This document shows positions 34,904 to 47,135 of a stretch of DNA of 64,000 nt, piece after piece. Within the stretch, counting starts at the first letter, position 1. Every line of letters starts with the position of its first letter. A program made the position numbers and the translations under genes. Under the pieces are notes generated by a model. That model worked only from the letters and a program-made list of their open reading frames with translations, did not search any database and had not been told where the DNA came from. The stretch covers positions 1-64,000 of the forward strand of contig JAMKCH010072219.1 in assembly GCA_023653785.1 (NCBI GenBank), in the 5' to 3' direction. This stretch comes from Ophioderma brevispina (taxonomy: Eukaryota; Echinodermata; Ophiuroidea; Amphilepidida; Ophiodermatidae).

Positions 34904-36838
34904 TGGCAATGTTTATAGAATTTAGCAACCATATAAGGCTGTTATCGTGATCGAAGAGTATGCTAACAACATACGGTAAATCAATATTTGTAAATAATGT
35001 CAAGCTTGATATATCGCCCTTTTATAGAGATGCCTGCTCTCTTGTGAAATTTTTAGCGCAGGTGAGAAAAGAAAACATTTCCAAGAATTTGGCAGCCATA
35101 TTGGCCCAATCTTGGTTGGAACATGCTAAGCAGCATGGAAATTGTCATGATGTGTGTGTTAATAACTGAAAAATATTATCCACTTGTTGAAACTGTATCA
35201 CTTTTTTAAAAATTGATCATGACTATTCTATGAATTTATTCATGTTCGGCGGCATTTTGGACGCCCATTTGAAAAAAAAAAAAATTAAAGTTCCCCACCC
35301 TGCACTCTTGTACTCATATTCAATGAGGGCTATCACTTGAATTATAGGAAAAGTCAATCAACGAATTTTTCACTATATATGGTGCTATTTTTTCTCGTTA
35401 GATCTATATAATTTTTGTAAATTTCTAAGGAATGACAGCCAATTGGCCGCCATCTTGCGATTTGGGAAAATGCTAGCAGCATGGAAAGGCCAGGTATGTA
35501 TTCCAATAATCGAAATACATATATATCACAGTTTTTTTGGAACTTGTATCACCTTTTCGATATTTGATTTATGTCTTTTCATAAATTTTACCATTTTGGC
35601 AGCCAGTTTGGACGCCATTTTGAAAAACCAAATCCAAGTTCCCAGCCTGCACAGGGGCATCTTTTTTTTTGGTAAATCTAGACACCTTTACCTACTCAAA
35701 TCAGTTTTGAAAACAGATTCTTACAAGTTTTTCGCAGTATTATCAATATGGGTTCCTATAAGGTCTGAGATGTTCCATTTTTTTTTTTTTTGAGGAGAAA
35801 ATGACCCGTTTCATTTGCCCATTTGTACAGGAGAACGAATGGGAAACAGGATTTATGGTGTGAAAACCTGTAGAGTTTATTCTTTCCATTGGTATCAAAA
35901 TATTGTAGAACAACCAAATGATGGACGTCACAAGGAGTCATAGAGAATAAGTATGAAAATTACTGCATATCGGAAGGAAAGAAAACATTGATATTTTGCA
36001 AATTACTGGCTCCGAAATAAATATTGTTAAGCCCTTAAACCATTTTTCCATAGTAGAGACATTAGAACTCATGAACATAATGTCAATTATGTTGGTACTC
36101 ATTTTGGTATCAAAGGAAAGAGGAGGATCCTGCTATCTATTACAACTAAAATCAAATGTCTTGATATTCATGGGGAGGAAGAGGCCTGCAGAGTGTGGGG
36201 ATATTTAAATAAAGAAGGGGGGGGGGGGGGGGGGTGTGACAAAAAAGATCCATCACTTTGGGATCCCCTTTTCCTATACCCCGGTGGTAGTTTTTTGTGG
36301 GCCGCCAGCTATAGTGGGCAGGGATCACTTAGCCATACGTGTGTGAGTGGTGGATGTATGTATGTATGTGTGTGGCTGATCACTAAATTCGATACGTTTT
36401 TTTTTTCTTAATTGAACTCAATGAAAAGTTGGAAGTTTTAATTGGAACCAAATTTCTGTCATAGGTGCACCATGGGATCCCTCATCTGTTGATGAGGTCA
36501 AAGGTCATGGTGAAAGGTTAAAGGTCGTCCGTCATGTGTTGAGTCAAAGTTTGAAAATGGGCTACTTAAATGTAAAATTGACTCAATCTGAAAAGTGTGT
36601 TGAAGTTCAATTTGGAACCAAAACTTCTGTCATAGGGGCACCATTGGCTCCCATAATGTTGTTGAGGTCAAAGGTTACCATGCCAGGATCAAAGGTCATG
36701 GGGCAGCCCACAGCTTAAATTCTTGTAATATAGTGAGCACAAAAATGCCGAGAAGAGCAAGCGCGAAAACTGCGAAATTCTAGTTTTGATGGGGGGAGGG
36801 GGAGCATATGAAATATGAAACGGAGGGGGAGCGATAAA
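34904..36838. repeat. 1.9-kb tandem duplication, unit A
   Basis: Starts GGCAATGTTTATAGAATT; the same start recurs at 36839. Matching order through both units: AACAACATACGGTAA, GTCAAGCTTGAT, TTTGGCAGCCATATTGGCC, CTAGCAGCATGGAAGGCC, GGTAAATCTAGACACCTTTACCTA-type block, a G-run (36217-36234), and a GGTCA-rich part. Non-coding. Confidence 0.9.
36410..36785. repeat. GGTCA-rich interspersed repeat, copy 2
   Basis: Contains AGGTCAAAGGTCA at 36495-36507 and two subunits of about 180 bases (TTCTGTCATAGGNGCACCAT in each). It lies inside the tandem-duplication unit. Confidence 0.8.
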
Positions 36839-38665
36839 TGGCAATGTTTATAGAATTGCAACATTATAAGGCTGTGCTCGTGATTTCGAAAAGGTAAGGC
36901 TAAAACAACATACGGTAATCATATTGTATTTGTAAATAATGTCAAGCTTGATACATATCGCCCCTTTTATAGTAGTGCCTGACTCTCTTGTGAAATTTAA
37001 AGCAGTGCAGAAATTTCCAAGGAATTTGGCAGCCATATTGGCCCCATCTTGGTTGGAACATGATGCAGCATGGAAATGTCATGCATGTGTTTGTAATAAC
37101 TGAAAATATGATATCACACTTCGTTTGAAACTTGTATCACTTTTTAAAATTGATCTGCCTATTCTCTGAATTTTAATTTTTTTTCAAATGTTCGGCGGCC
37201 ATTTTGACGCCATTTGAAAAAAATTAAAGGTTCACCACCCTGCACTCTGTAATATATTAAATGGAGGGCTATAACTTGGAATTACTAGGAAAGTCAATCC
37301 TAATTCCTATGATAGGTGCTCTTTTTTTAGTAGTTATCGGTGAATTTTGTGTAAATTCTAAGGAGGAAATTGACAGCCATATTGGCCGCCATCTTGGATT
37401 TGGAAAATGCTAGCAGCATGGAAGGCCAGGTATGTATTCGCAATAATCGAAAATACATAATCAAAGGTTTGTTTTGGAACTTGTAATCACCTTTTTGATT
37501 GATTTAGTTCTTTTCTATAACATTTACCATTTTGGCAGCCATTTTGGGACGCCATTTGAAAAAATCAAGTTCCCCAGCCTGCACCGACGGCGGCCCTCTT
37601 TTTTTTTGGTAAATCTAGACACCTTTACCTAATCAAATCAGTTGATGAAACAGATTCTTTACAATTTTTTCGCAGATGAATCAGATTATTTGGTTGGTTA
37701 CTATAAGGTTGAGTGTCCATTGAGGAGAAATGACGTTTTTCATTTGCCATTTTTTACAGGAACGAATGGGACACGTATTTTAGTGGTGTGATGAAACCTT
37801 AGAGTTTATTCTTTCCATTGGTATCAACTTAAGTACAAACAATGTGACGTCACAAGACCGTCATAAGAGAAAAAGTATGAAAATACTGCATATCGGAAGA
37901 AAGAAACATTGATATTTGCAATTTACTGTGCTTCGAAATATATGTAAGACTTAAACATTGCCATCATGATAGAGACATTAGACGTCATGACATAAGTCAA
38001 TTATGTGGTACTCATTTTGTTATCAAAGGAAGGGAGGACCTGCTATCTATTACAACAAATAAAATTTGGGTCGGTGATATTCTGTGTCGTACTAGGCGTG
38101 TGGTATTCCCTCCGAGGTGGGGGGGGGGGGGGGGTTTGCCACACCCGGATCATAAATTGGGATCACCTTTCATATACCCGGTAGTTTTTTGTGGGCCGCA
38201 GCTATAGCTGGCAGGACACTTAGCAATCCGTTGTGCGTGTGGAGTACTGTAGGTATGCTGTGTGTGTGTCACTAAATTGATACGTTTTTTTTTTATGACC
38301 TCATTGAAAGTGAAGTTTAATGGGGACCAAATTCTGGTCATAGTGCACCATGGGATCCCTCATATGTGATGAGGTCAAAGGTCATGTTGAAAGGTCGAAG
38401 GTCATGTCGAGGTCAAGTTGAAAAATGGCAAAATGTAAAATTGACCTCAACAACAATTGAAAAGTTGAAGTCAATTGGAACAAACTTCTGTCAAGGTTGC
38501 ACTATGGATCCCCCATATGTTGTTGAGGTCAAGGTAACATGCCAAGATCAAAGGCCATGGAGCGGCCCACAGTGAATTCTTTGATATATGAGCAGAAAGC
38601 CGAGAACCGCGAAATTCTAGTTTTTGATGGGGGAGAGGGAAGGGGGAGCAGGCAATCGGGCATAA
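36839..38665. repeat. 1.9-kb tandem duplication, unit B
   Basis: Second unit, diverged by many small indels. Its G-run (about 38119-38135) is at the same place as in unit A. Confidence 0.9.
38295..38630. repeat. GGTCA-rich interspersed repeat, copy 3
   Basis: Contains AGGTCAAAGGTCA at 38372-38384, followed by TGTTGAAAGGTCGAAGGTCA. Equivalent to 36410-36785. Confidence 0.8.
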
Positions 38666-39350
38666 AATGGCAATTGACAATTACACTTTAACTCATTTGA
38701 CACCGGAAAATGGGGTTTCAGTGGGGCGAAAAGAATAGAGAGAGCGGTAACAATTCCCCCCTTCGGAAGAGAAGACGAGGGGGGTAATTTATAATTTATC
38801 ATTTACTTAGGTATAAGTATTGACTTATCGCACCAAAATTTCAGGATGAAACTGACAGTGGAATTCAGTTAGACATGGTGTCGGCTAATAAAACAGTCAC
38901 AACGGTAAACAAATCCAACATAACCGAAGTCCAAATATTACAATTTGGTGGGTTTTCGAGGTGGTAGTTAGAAGTACACGTATGGGCACGCTTGGGAACC
39001 AGTTCAGAAGTTATTATTTGGTACAAGGTACGTTGAACTTTCATAACACCGCTTTTCAAGCGTCGGAAGTGATCGGAACATTTTCATATTATTTTCACAA
39101 GATTTTTAACAATTACGGGTCACAAAATCACCCAAAGTGCAAGCTCATTTTCTACAGTCGTAGCTCCACAAACGAATGACGGATTTTGATGGGGTTTTTG
39201 GTATTTTCAGAAATAATTTCTCCTCTATTGGTGACAACATGGAGTCTACACTTTCAAAAAAACCTACAGTCCAGGGTCACGATATACGGTCAAATTACAA
39301 AGTTTTGTGGACATCTTTTCCTTTAAGACCGTAGTCGGTGCAGACGATAG
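38666..39350. other. No gene recognised
   Basis: Only short chance frames (38961-39179 at most 72 codons). No RNA or element seen. Confidence 0.5.
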
Positions 39351-39400
39351 CGTACTTGTACGTGCACGTACAAGTACGTACGTGCACGTACAAGTACGTA
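39351..39400. repeat. Perfect 28-bp palindrome within a 20-bp tandem repeat
   Basis: Positions 39351-39378 equal their own reverse complement (centre GTGCAC). The 20-bp unit GTACGTGCACGTACAAGTAC occurs twice, at 39357-39376 and 39377-39396. This is a compact symmetric site of unknown role. Confidence 0.95.
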
Positions 39401-42040
39401 CATACGTCACCAAATTATAAAGAAATACAAAAGAATTTTACAAAATCCTCTCGGGATTCTTCTCCGTTTTGAGATGAGAAAGGATACAAATCTCAGAACT
39501 GATGCCAAACAACATTATAAAACAAATTCTATGTGTCAAAATTTTGATTTCATGTGTCAAAATTTAATTATTGAAAAAAATGTCACTGATGATTTCATAT
39601 CAATTTTCTTAATATCTTTTATTTGAAAAAAAGATATCAAAAATCCGCACATTCATTTTGTTGAATAAGCTTTAAAACTCTATTAGTCCAGGCTACAGAT
39701 CACGTGACCTTGTTATACCAAATATGTTTTTAAACGGTTTCTAGACCAGTTTTTCCTGCTGACTCTGAATCCGATGGATGCCAGACGAAAAACCTTGAGC
39801 ATTTTCGAAGAAACGCACAAATTCAAAATGGCCACCAAAACACTAAAAACTCATATATGTTAATTACTCAAATGTTGTAATTTTTTTTGCTTGTCCAGTC
39901 AAAACACCCATTTTGATCAATTAAAATATGATTCATTAACCACCTAATTAAGAGATTCAACATGGTCGCCAATAGAACAAAGCATTTGATATTTATTTAC
40001 TTTTGACCATAGAATGGTAATTTGGTATATATTTCAATGCTTTAGCAATCAATATATTAACTGAAACCATTATGAATAGATTTCAACAATTTGATAATCA
40101 AATCAATAAACCATTCAAGATGGCTCCAAAATGGTACAATTCATTACTACATATAGCCAAGAGCTACCATGTTTGTGTCACTATAACTCATTTAGAGCAG
40201 TTTAAATATCATAACATATTCAAAGTGATTGATATCTGCAACATAACATCCTTGATGGACGTTCAATATGGCTGCAAATGTCAATCAGGAAAGGTCAATA
40301 ATTCATTCACGCTGTAGGCTAAAGATATATATTTTGTGTTTTTTTAGTTGTATTATCATTTCCTAAAATCACAGTAAAGCTATGTTAAGTGTCATTGAGT
40401 CGTTATTCATCAAAATCAATATGGATGCCATTGGACGCCCAAAACCTCCCAAAACCAAAGAAACATATATACTGTATCTTTAGACTATTCGTAATCGGAT
40501 TTTTGCCGCTTAGTAAGTGCCATTTCCAGCCATATTGGATTCCCATCTTGGATGGCATCTTACATGTATCGATTCCTCTGATTACCTAATGATGTATACA
40601 TTGATCTGATTGACTAACTAAAATGAAACTTGATCGTGCTACCATATCTACCAAGGGCATACCAGGGACTGAGGTCAAACACGAGAGTGAGTCCATTTGA
40701 CTGGAATAGATTTAGTACAAACCCTGGATGACACAAAAAGAAGTTTTTTTACTTGAGATCAAACTTCTAAAGTTATGTTAATAACTCTGGGTATTTTGCA
40801 CCAAGTCTCACAAAATTTTCAGCAAAAGTACGAAGAGAGAGACGAGACCAAAATTTGCCTACTTTTGTGAAGCAAAACTTCAAAAAATATTAATTCCGTA
40901 CCTTAGCAAATTTGGTACCGTGGTATCGTCCTTTACAGAAGGCAAGTTTTTTTTTGAATTATGGCATTTATTTATACTGACTATGCATAATGTTTACGGT
41001 TTATGATGGATGAAAAGTTGGGTTTTGTTGATTTCGACGGCAAAGTTTACAATTATTAGTTTATGTATAATTATAATGGTTATATTTTTGGGGGTGTTTG
41101 AAGGAATATTTTGATGTACGCTGAGAAACCTATCTGGTTGTCATTATTAAGTTCTTGTTGGCTGTTTTCGATACGAAGGACATTGCTGGGACAACATTGC
41201 CAAGTGTGGCTGTTCCTGTTGTAGCTTCAAGTCCGAACGATGTTCCATCACCTCGTTGACCGTTTCTACGTACCTTGAAACTGTTGAAAGCCAGTTCTGG
41301 AATTTATAAGTGGTCCCTGAAAGTTGTAGGCACTTTAATATATTCAGTTTTAGATATAAATATTCAATCCTATAAATATGATAAACAAGAGAGGGTGTTC
41401 ACTTGCGACAACAGTGGTCATACTTCGGAATATTTTTAATAACCCTTACACTGGGATACTATATTCTATTGCGAGTTGAGACAACGGCAAATACGCTTGC
41501 CTTACCTTTGACGGATTTTAGATATTTCTTTGTGTCGACGGTGCTCCACTAAATAATTGGCATAACATTCGACTTTTTACCTTTTAATATCTCGCTTCGT
41601 TGAAAAGCGGAAAATGTTGAAATAAATGGCGGTAAGCATATCAATACTAAGCGGAAATCTTTGGAACACATCTGCCAGGAATTCCTTACATTTTGATTAG
41701 GAATATCCTAAAAATAGTTCAACAAGAGTCAGGAAAATTTGTCAATAATAATCCTCTATTTTTGATCGAGGAAATTCCCTCAAAGTGGCCTGAAACATAC
41801 GAAAATTAATGGAGAATTTTTTTTAAATTTTTTTTTTTTTTTTTTTTTGACCCCCCCCCCCCCCGATATCCTTATTAAGTGTGCAACCAAGCGTCAATGT
41901 ATTGCTGCAAAAGAGACTCGTATACGATTGTTATCCAGCTTGCTGCATTTCAGAGCACTGTAGGGCATTGCCGTGGGTACCTGGAGTGTGAATGTTAACT
42001 GTTTAGTGTACATTTGCCGATTACCTTCACATCTAGTCAA
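39401..42040. other. No gene recognised; repeat traces
   Basis: ATGGC-type motif copies near 39832, 40120, 40265, 40420 and 40530 mark the interspersed family. A T-run then C-run at 41818-41866 precedes the next TGACC repeat. Short frames only. Confidence 0.5.
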
Positions 42041-42302
42041 AAGAATCACTGATCCAAGTCTCATATTGAGTATACACAGAGTGGCCTCTAATGACCCTAT
42101 ATGGTATTTGACCCCATTTTGTCAATCTATATAATAAAACACTTCTGCAACTAAAATGCTATGACAAACTAAAGGAACCACTGGTCCAGGACTGGTATGC
42201 ACAGAATGACCTCTTGTGACCCATGTGCCCTTTTGACCAATATGGCCCTATGTAAACCTTAACCCCATTTGGTCAAAATATATACAATTTCTGCGAATTA
42301 AG
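42041..42302. repeat. TGACC-rich repeat, left part of a split copy
   Basis: Follows the unit order of 25225-25830 up to CAATTTCTGCGAATTAAG. The continuation (GTTACAGTGACCATCAAACA) appears 6.17 kb later at 48477, so foreign DNA splits this copy. Confidence 0.85.
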
Positions 42303-43104
42303 ACACACGGTAGTGTGTGCACCAAGTTTTAAAAATAACAACTAAAAAAACACCAAAAAACAGCCAAAAAAAGCATTAAAACAGCCAAGATACAAACGAC
42401 ACACACCGTGAGTATATTAACAGAAACAAACTTCCCTTTGTTTGACGCACGTTTGACAAGAAATAGCACTAGATGAAAATATCATCAATAATCACTTAAC
42501 CGCTCACAATACACAACCAGAGCATGTATTTCAACCCACAAAAGTTTATTAGACACATTTCATGTGCAACATATGAAATAAGAATACGGAAACGACGAAT
42601 TAGAAGTACTTTCAAACGGCCACTTATAATGATTATTAGTGGCAAGTGCGAAACTCTTACAAGTGGTCTCACAGACCTACAGCCTTTATTACGAAATGGA
42701 TAGTAGCCAAACTTAATACATAATTTCTAGTTATCCTCATGATGTGCCTTTTAGTGATAATATTGAAGATAATTCACTCTATGCAAAGAAAATGACGTTT
42801 AACGGGATTCTTTTGTTCAACATCACTACTGAACCATCACTTACTATCGTATCCAACAATTTGCGTTACATGCAATAAGCTTCCTTCGTGGCCGAGCGGT
42901 CTAATCGCTGGACGTTATTGATTTTACTTTTGGATAGTCTGTTGTTGTCGGTTCGAGTCCGGCGGTAGCCCACGACTTTCAGCACATTAAAATTACACGA
43001 GAGTAAGATCATTTTCTTTACTTACTGTCACCTTGGCCATTGAAGTTTATGGAATGGAAGTATAATTCATCTATAGTTCAAACATTTCCAAATCTTTCTT
43101 ATTA
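42303..43104 (+). repeat. 0.8-kb tandem unit 1 (carries tRNA-like A)
   Basis: Starts ACACACGGTAGTGTGTG (a small hairpin) and includes GACACACACCGTGAGTATAT, CAAACTTCCCTTTGTTTGAC, TCTCACAGACCTACAGCC and TCCTCATGATGTGCCTTTTA before the tRNA-like sequence. Unit 2 follows directly with about 80 percent identity by eye. Confidence 0.85.
42882..42972 (+). tRNA. tRNA-like sequence A (Leu-type boxes, acceptor stem not formed)
   Basis: A box TGGCCGAGCGGTC (42889-42901) and a perfect B box GGTTCGAGTCC (42950-42960). The T arm pairs fully (GTCGG with CCGGC). The 5' half resembles tRNA-Leu (GTGGCCGAGCGGTCTAA, CGCTGGA). An AT-rich insert (TTATTGATTTTACTTTTGG) lies in the anticodon region. The 7-bp acceptor stem does not pair, so this is unlikely to be a working tRNA; a Pol III promoter or a SINE head is more probable. 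Confidence 0.5.
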
Positions 43105-43915
43105 AGATACACGGTAGTGTGTCCACCAAGTGTTAAAAATAAAAACCCCAAAAATAAGAAAAAACAGCAAAAAGCATTAGAACATCCATGATACAAGCGA
43201 CACACACCGTGAGTATATTATCAGAAACAAACTTCCCTTTGTTTGACGCGTATTTGCCGAGTAAAACCACTAGGTGGGAGTATCGTTAACGACCGCTAAA
43301 CTACTCGTAATACAATAGCTCAGCATGTATTTCAACCCTCAGAAGTATATTTGGTACATTTCATGAGCAAGATATGAATTTAGGCAACGGAAACGACGAG
43401 TTAGAAATGCTTTCAAACGGTCATGTATAGCGATTATTAGTGGCAAAATGTGAAACTTAAGAAACGGTCTCACAGACCTACAGCCTTTATTACGAAATTA
43501 ATATTGACACAATTTAGTACATGTTTTCTTTTTATCCTCATGATGTGCCTTTTACTGCTAACATTGAAAATAATTGACTTCATACAAAGAAAATGATGTT
43601 TAACGGAATTCTTTTGTTCAACATCACTAATGAACCCTAACTAACATATACATATACAACAATTCGTGTCTTATGTTATAATCTTTCTCCGTGGCACAGC
43701 GGTCTAAGCGATATGCGTCATTGATTTTACTTTTGGTTAGTCGGTCGTTGTCAGTTCGAGTCCGACTGTGGCCCACCACTTTCGGCATATTAAAATTATG
43801 CTAGTATTCAGTTCTGGTGATCATTCTCTTTAATTTGTAGGCTAACGGTCACCCTGACCATTGAAGCTGATATGGAAGTATATGTAATTGTTAGTATTCA
43901 GTTATTGTCAGGAAA
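43105..43915 (+). repeat. 0.8-kb tandem unit 2 (carries tRNA-like B)
   Basis: Starts TACACGGTAGTGTGTCC and keeps the landmarks of unit 1 in order. Confidence 0.85.
43685..43776 (+). tRNA. tRNA-like sequence B
   Basis: A box TGGCACAGCGGTC (43692-43704) and B box AGTTCGAGTCC (43753-43763). It carries the same ATTGATTTTACTTTTGG insert as sequence A. One mismatch in the T stem and no acceptor pairing. Confidence 0.45.
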
Positions 43916-43970
43916 CACCAAGGTTGTCAGTTTCGATTTTACAATGAATATTCATAACAATAGATATGTT

Positions 43971-44117
43971 AGTTAGTTAGTTAGTTAGTTAGACCAAAGT
44001 TTTAAATCCGGTTTTGTCCCCGTAAACGAGGGTGGCCGGATTCACCTCACACTCAGCAATACTGCTGTGTGAGGATTTATTGGAGCAAAAGATAATTGAC
44101 CGGATACCCTTCCTGAC
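43971..44117. mobile_element. 147-bp insert present only in copy 1
   Basis: Starts with (AGTT)n and contains a hairpin CCTCACAC ... GTGTGAGG, then CCGGATACCCTTCCTGAC. Copy 2 reads straight through GATATGTTGTCTTATAAA. It may be a small MITE or SINE-like insertion. Confidence 0.7.
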
Positions 44118-44482
44118 GTCTTATAAAAAATATATATCTAAAAAAGTACTACCTACCAACAATTATTTTTAAAATCCGGTGATTTTCTCCATTTTGAACC
44201 GAAAAATTAATATCACAGGGAAAATTTCTGCCGTCTATTGTATGAGAAGCTGCTTCATTTCTTTCAGACCAGAGAAAAACTTATCAAGGAAAACGAGCAA
44301 TAAACTAGTGCTCCTGGACAAAAGTGTAAGCGGCCGTACAAGCACACAAATCTGCAATGTAATTAATTGCATTGTCAGAGCCCCTATATGAAAACTAACG
44401 ATTCATAATACAACATCTAAATTTCGTTCGAACTTCTCGGGGATGTTTCAAGGGACTACAATTCGCCCAAATACTCTCAGCT

Positions 44483-44561
44483 ACCGTTGATGGCCCAATG
44501 GTCAAGATAAGGAAATTTTTGTTTTGGGTGTTAGTCGGTTCGAGTCCGGTCGAGCCTACCA
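44483..44561 (+). tRNA. tRNA-like sequence D1 (second type)
   Basis: A-box-like TGGCCCAATGGTCAAG (44491-44506) and B box GGTTCGAGTCC (44537-44547); the T arm pairs (GTCGG with CCGGT). The 3' side ends GCCTACCA. The acceptor stem does not pair. Confidence 0.45.
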
Positions 44562-44852
44562 TTTTCGATTTAATTAATGTTGTTATATATAGTAAGTCTC
44601 TGTTGGTGCTATCATTCTTTTTATTTGAGATGATTAATTTCATGATATAAAGTAGAAATTCAAGTACTGAAAGTATTGATTTTTTTGTTGAGATTTTCAT
44701 TTAATATCATCATCGTAATTTTTTTTTTTTTTTTTTTTTGAAAATAATTGACTTCATACAAAGAAAATGATGTTTAACGGAATTCTTTTGTTCAACATCA
44801 CTAACGAACCCTCACTAACATATACAACAATTCGTGTCTTATGTTATAATCT

Positions 44853-44944
44853 TTCTCCGTGGCGCAGCGGTCTAAGCGATATGCGTCATTGATTTTACTT
44901 TTGGTTAGTCGGTTGTTGTCAGTTCGAGTCCGACTGTGGCCCAC
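44853..44944 (+). tRNA. tRNA-like sequence C (copy of B)
   Basis: A box TGGCGCAGCGGTC (44860-44872) and B box AGTTCGAGTCC (44921-44931). Differs from B by a few bases. Confidence 0.45.
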
Positions 44945-45517
44945 CACTTTCGGCATATTAAAATTATGCTAGTATTCAGTTCTGGTGATCATTCTCTTTA
45001 ATTTGTAGGCTAACGGTCACCCTGACCATTGAAGCTGATATGGAAGTATATGTAATTGTTAGTATTCAGTTATTGTCAGGAAACACCAAGGTTGTCAGTT
45101 TCGATTTTGCAATGAATATTCATAACAATAGATATGTTGTCTTATAAAAAATATATATCTAAAAAAGTACTACCTAGGACGGAAAATGAGACAACAATTA
45201 TTTTAAAAATCCGGTGATTTTCTCCATTTTGAACCGAAAAATTAATATCACAGGGAAAATTTCTGCCGTCTATTGTATGAGAAGCTGCTTCATTTCTTTC
45301 AGACCAGAGAAAAACTTATCAAGGAAAACGAGCAATAAACTAGTGCTCCTGGACAAAAGTGTAAGCGGCCGTACAAGCACACAAATCTGCAATGTAATTA
45401 ATTGCATTGTCAGAGCCCCTATATGAAAACTAACGATTCATAATACAACATCTAAATTTCGTTGGAACTTCTCGGGGATGTTTCAAGGGACTACAATTCG
45501 CCCAAATACTCTCAGCT

Positions 45518-45603
45518 ACCGTTGATGGCCCAATGGTCAAGATAAGGAAATTATTGATTTTTGTTTTGGGTGTTAGTCGGTTCGAGTCCGGTCGAGCCTA
45601 CCA
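45518..45603 (+). tRNA. tRNA-like sequence D2 (copy of D1)
   Basis: A-box-like TGGCCCAATGG (45526-45536) and B box GGTTCGAGTCC (45579-45589). It contains TTATTGATTTTTG, longer by about 9 bases than D1, and so resembles the insert in A, B and C. Confidence 0.45.
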
Positions 45604-45762
45604 TTTTCGATTTAATTAATGTTGTTATATATAGTAAGTCTCAGTTGGTGCTATCATTCTTTTTATTTGAGATGATTAATTTCATGATATAAAGTAGAAA
45701 TTCAAGTACTGAAAGTATTGATTTTTTTGTTGAGATTTTCATTTAATATCATCATCGTAAAT

Positions 45763-46543
45763 AACCTCGTAACCGTGACACAGTTCATATAGTTCACACA
45801 TTCCATGCTCAAAATCTAGTGAGTCATGTGTAGACGTGTATTCTGTTTACAAATAAGTATATTACAAAAATGTTCTCTAACAAAAAGATGTCCTCTGGCT
45901 AGATCGGGTTGCGTACACTCCCGTAAGATTTTACAGGTATTTCATATAAATTGAATTCGAATTTTAATGCCAAAAGGCTAATATGGTATTGTGAAATTCA
46001 TGCGTTGCTTCGGTTTGTAAATTTTACCTGTTCAGACATAATATTCATATTTTGCAGAGGAAAAACCATGAATTCAGCACTTTTGCTTGCCAAATTTAGT
46101 ATTTTTAGTTATTTTCAGCCTGGTTTGGGAGTTTTCGGGGTCTTTTATGCGCTTTTCGCCAGTTTAAAGGATTCTGAGTGATGCATTTTTATTTTATAAG
46201 CTTATCGTAGAAATTAACATGCGGTTTCTTTAGAATTTCCACGTGTCCTGTTGGTAAAATACGTCTTTTTCCTAAATGCAAAGCAGCAACTCATTCTTTT
46301 CTTTTAAAATGTAAAATACCAGTGTATTATCACAAAAGGGACAAAATGCCCTTTTTAATTATATTTTTTTGTGAAAAAGGCCTAAAATTGCCGAAACTTT
46401 AAAATCTGAATATCTCAGTAACTGAAGGAAATATTAATGAAAAAAAAAACACTAAAAGTTTTATTTTCCAACTATATATAATAAATTTATATAAAATCTC
46501 AAATTTTGATAGCTATTTGATGTGCACAAAAATAAAGGAAATC
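45763..46543. other. No gene recognised
   Basis: AT-rich with a 76-codon frame at 45951-46181 that has no recognised motif. Confidence 0.4.
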
Positions 46544-46690
46544 TACCAAAAAAAACGTTCAACGTTAAAAAAACACCAAGTTTTAAAAAGAGTACGAGCC
46601 GTATAAAGTTAATAAATGTTAAGAGAGCACCAAGTATACTCAAGTGCGTCTGCCCCATTGGCAAACTTGGTCCCATTTCTTCTACAACGC
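46544..46690 (-). repeat. Inverted copy of a 145-bp segment
   Basis: Reverse complement of 47455-47598 (GGACCAAGTTTGCCAATGGG there). The flanks differ, so only this segment is shared. Confidence 0.85.
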
Positions 46691-46779
46691 AAAAGAAAAT
46701 ATCAGTTTTCCCACCATCAACCTCCAAACAGCCCAAATATATAGTTTCCATGCTAGAGGTGCTAATGCAATAATGCCAG

Positions 46780-46935
46780 TGTGAAAGCAGATATAGTCCG
46801 GTGGGAGCCATAGTCCGGGGCTCCATAGACGATAACGGAATAAAGCGTGAAACTAATGTTGCGTAAAGAGTCAACTGAATCGATTGCCCTATTGTTCACC
46901 ATTGTTCCCGGACTATGAGTACGCCGGACAATGGT
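46780..46935. repeat. Dispersed repeat with TAGTCCGG ends, copy 1
   Basis: GTGTGAAAGCAG, ATAGTCC, GGGCTCCATAGA, GAAACTAATG and CCGGACTATGAGTAC recur in order at 62158-62325. ATAGTCCGG and CCGGACTAT are inverted within it. Confidence 0.8.
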
Positions 46936-47135
46936 TACTTCTACACCGGGTTCAAAACAACCCCTCTTCATACGTGAGACAACCAGAGCAGCGGGAGCTT
47001 CCTATGGTCTTTAGTACCATTCTTCCTGTAGGGTATCTCACATAAAGACTGGTACAACACCCAGAAACATACTTGAGTTAGACTCTATCACAGAACTCAT
47101 AACCAATATACCTTCTATAGAACAGTCGACTGCAG

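Larger units (their letters stand above)
43567..44719 (+). repeat. Duplicated block, copy 1
   Basis: From GAAAATAATTGACTTCATAC to CATCATCGTAA, almost identical to 44741-45762 except for a 147-bp insert (43971-44117) and a few bases. Copy 2 starts right after an 18-base T-run (about 44720-44740). Confidence 0.9.
44741..45762 (+). repeat. Duplicated block, copy 2
   Basis: Second copy of 43567-44719 lacking the 147-bp insert. It is preceded by a T-run. Confidence 0.9.

Noticed and set aside
36217..38135. CRISPR-like or regular spacer array in the tandem repeats
   Set aside because: The units are 1.9 kb and 350 bp, not short repeats with unique spacers, and the DNA is eukaryotic in character.
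44395..44700. 101-codon minus-strand frame with GSTGLEPT
   Set aside because: It is the reverse reading of the tRNA-like D1 B box, not a gene.
42882..45603. Functional tRNA-Leu genes
   Set aside because: A and B boxes are good, but acceptor stems do not pair and the anticodon region holds an unexplained insert.
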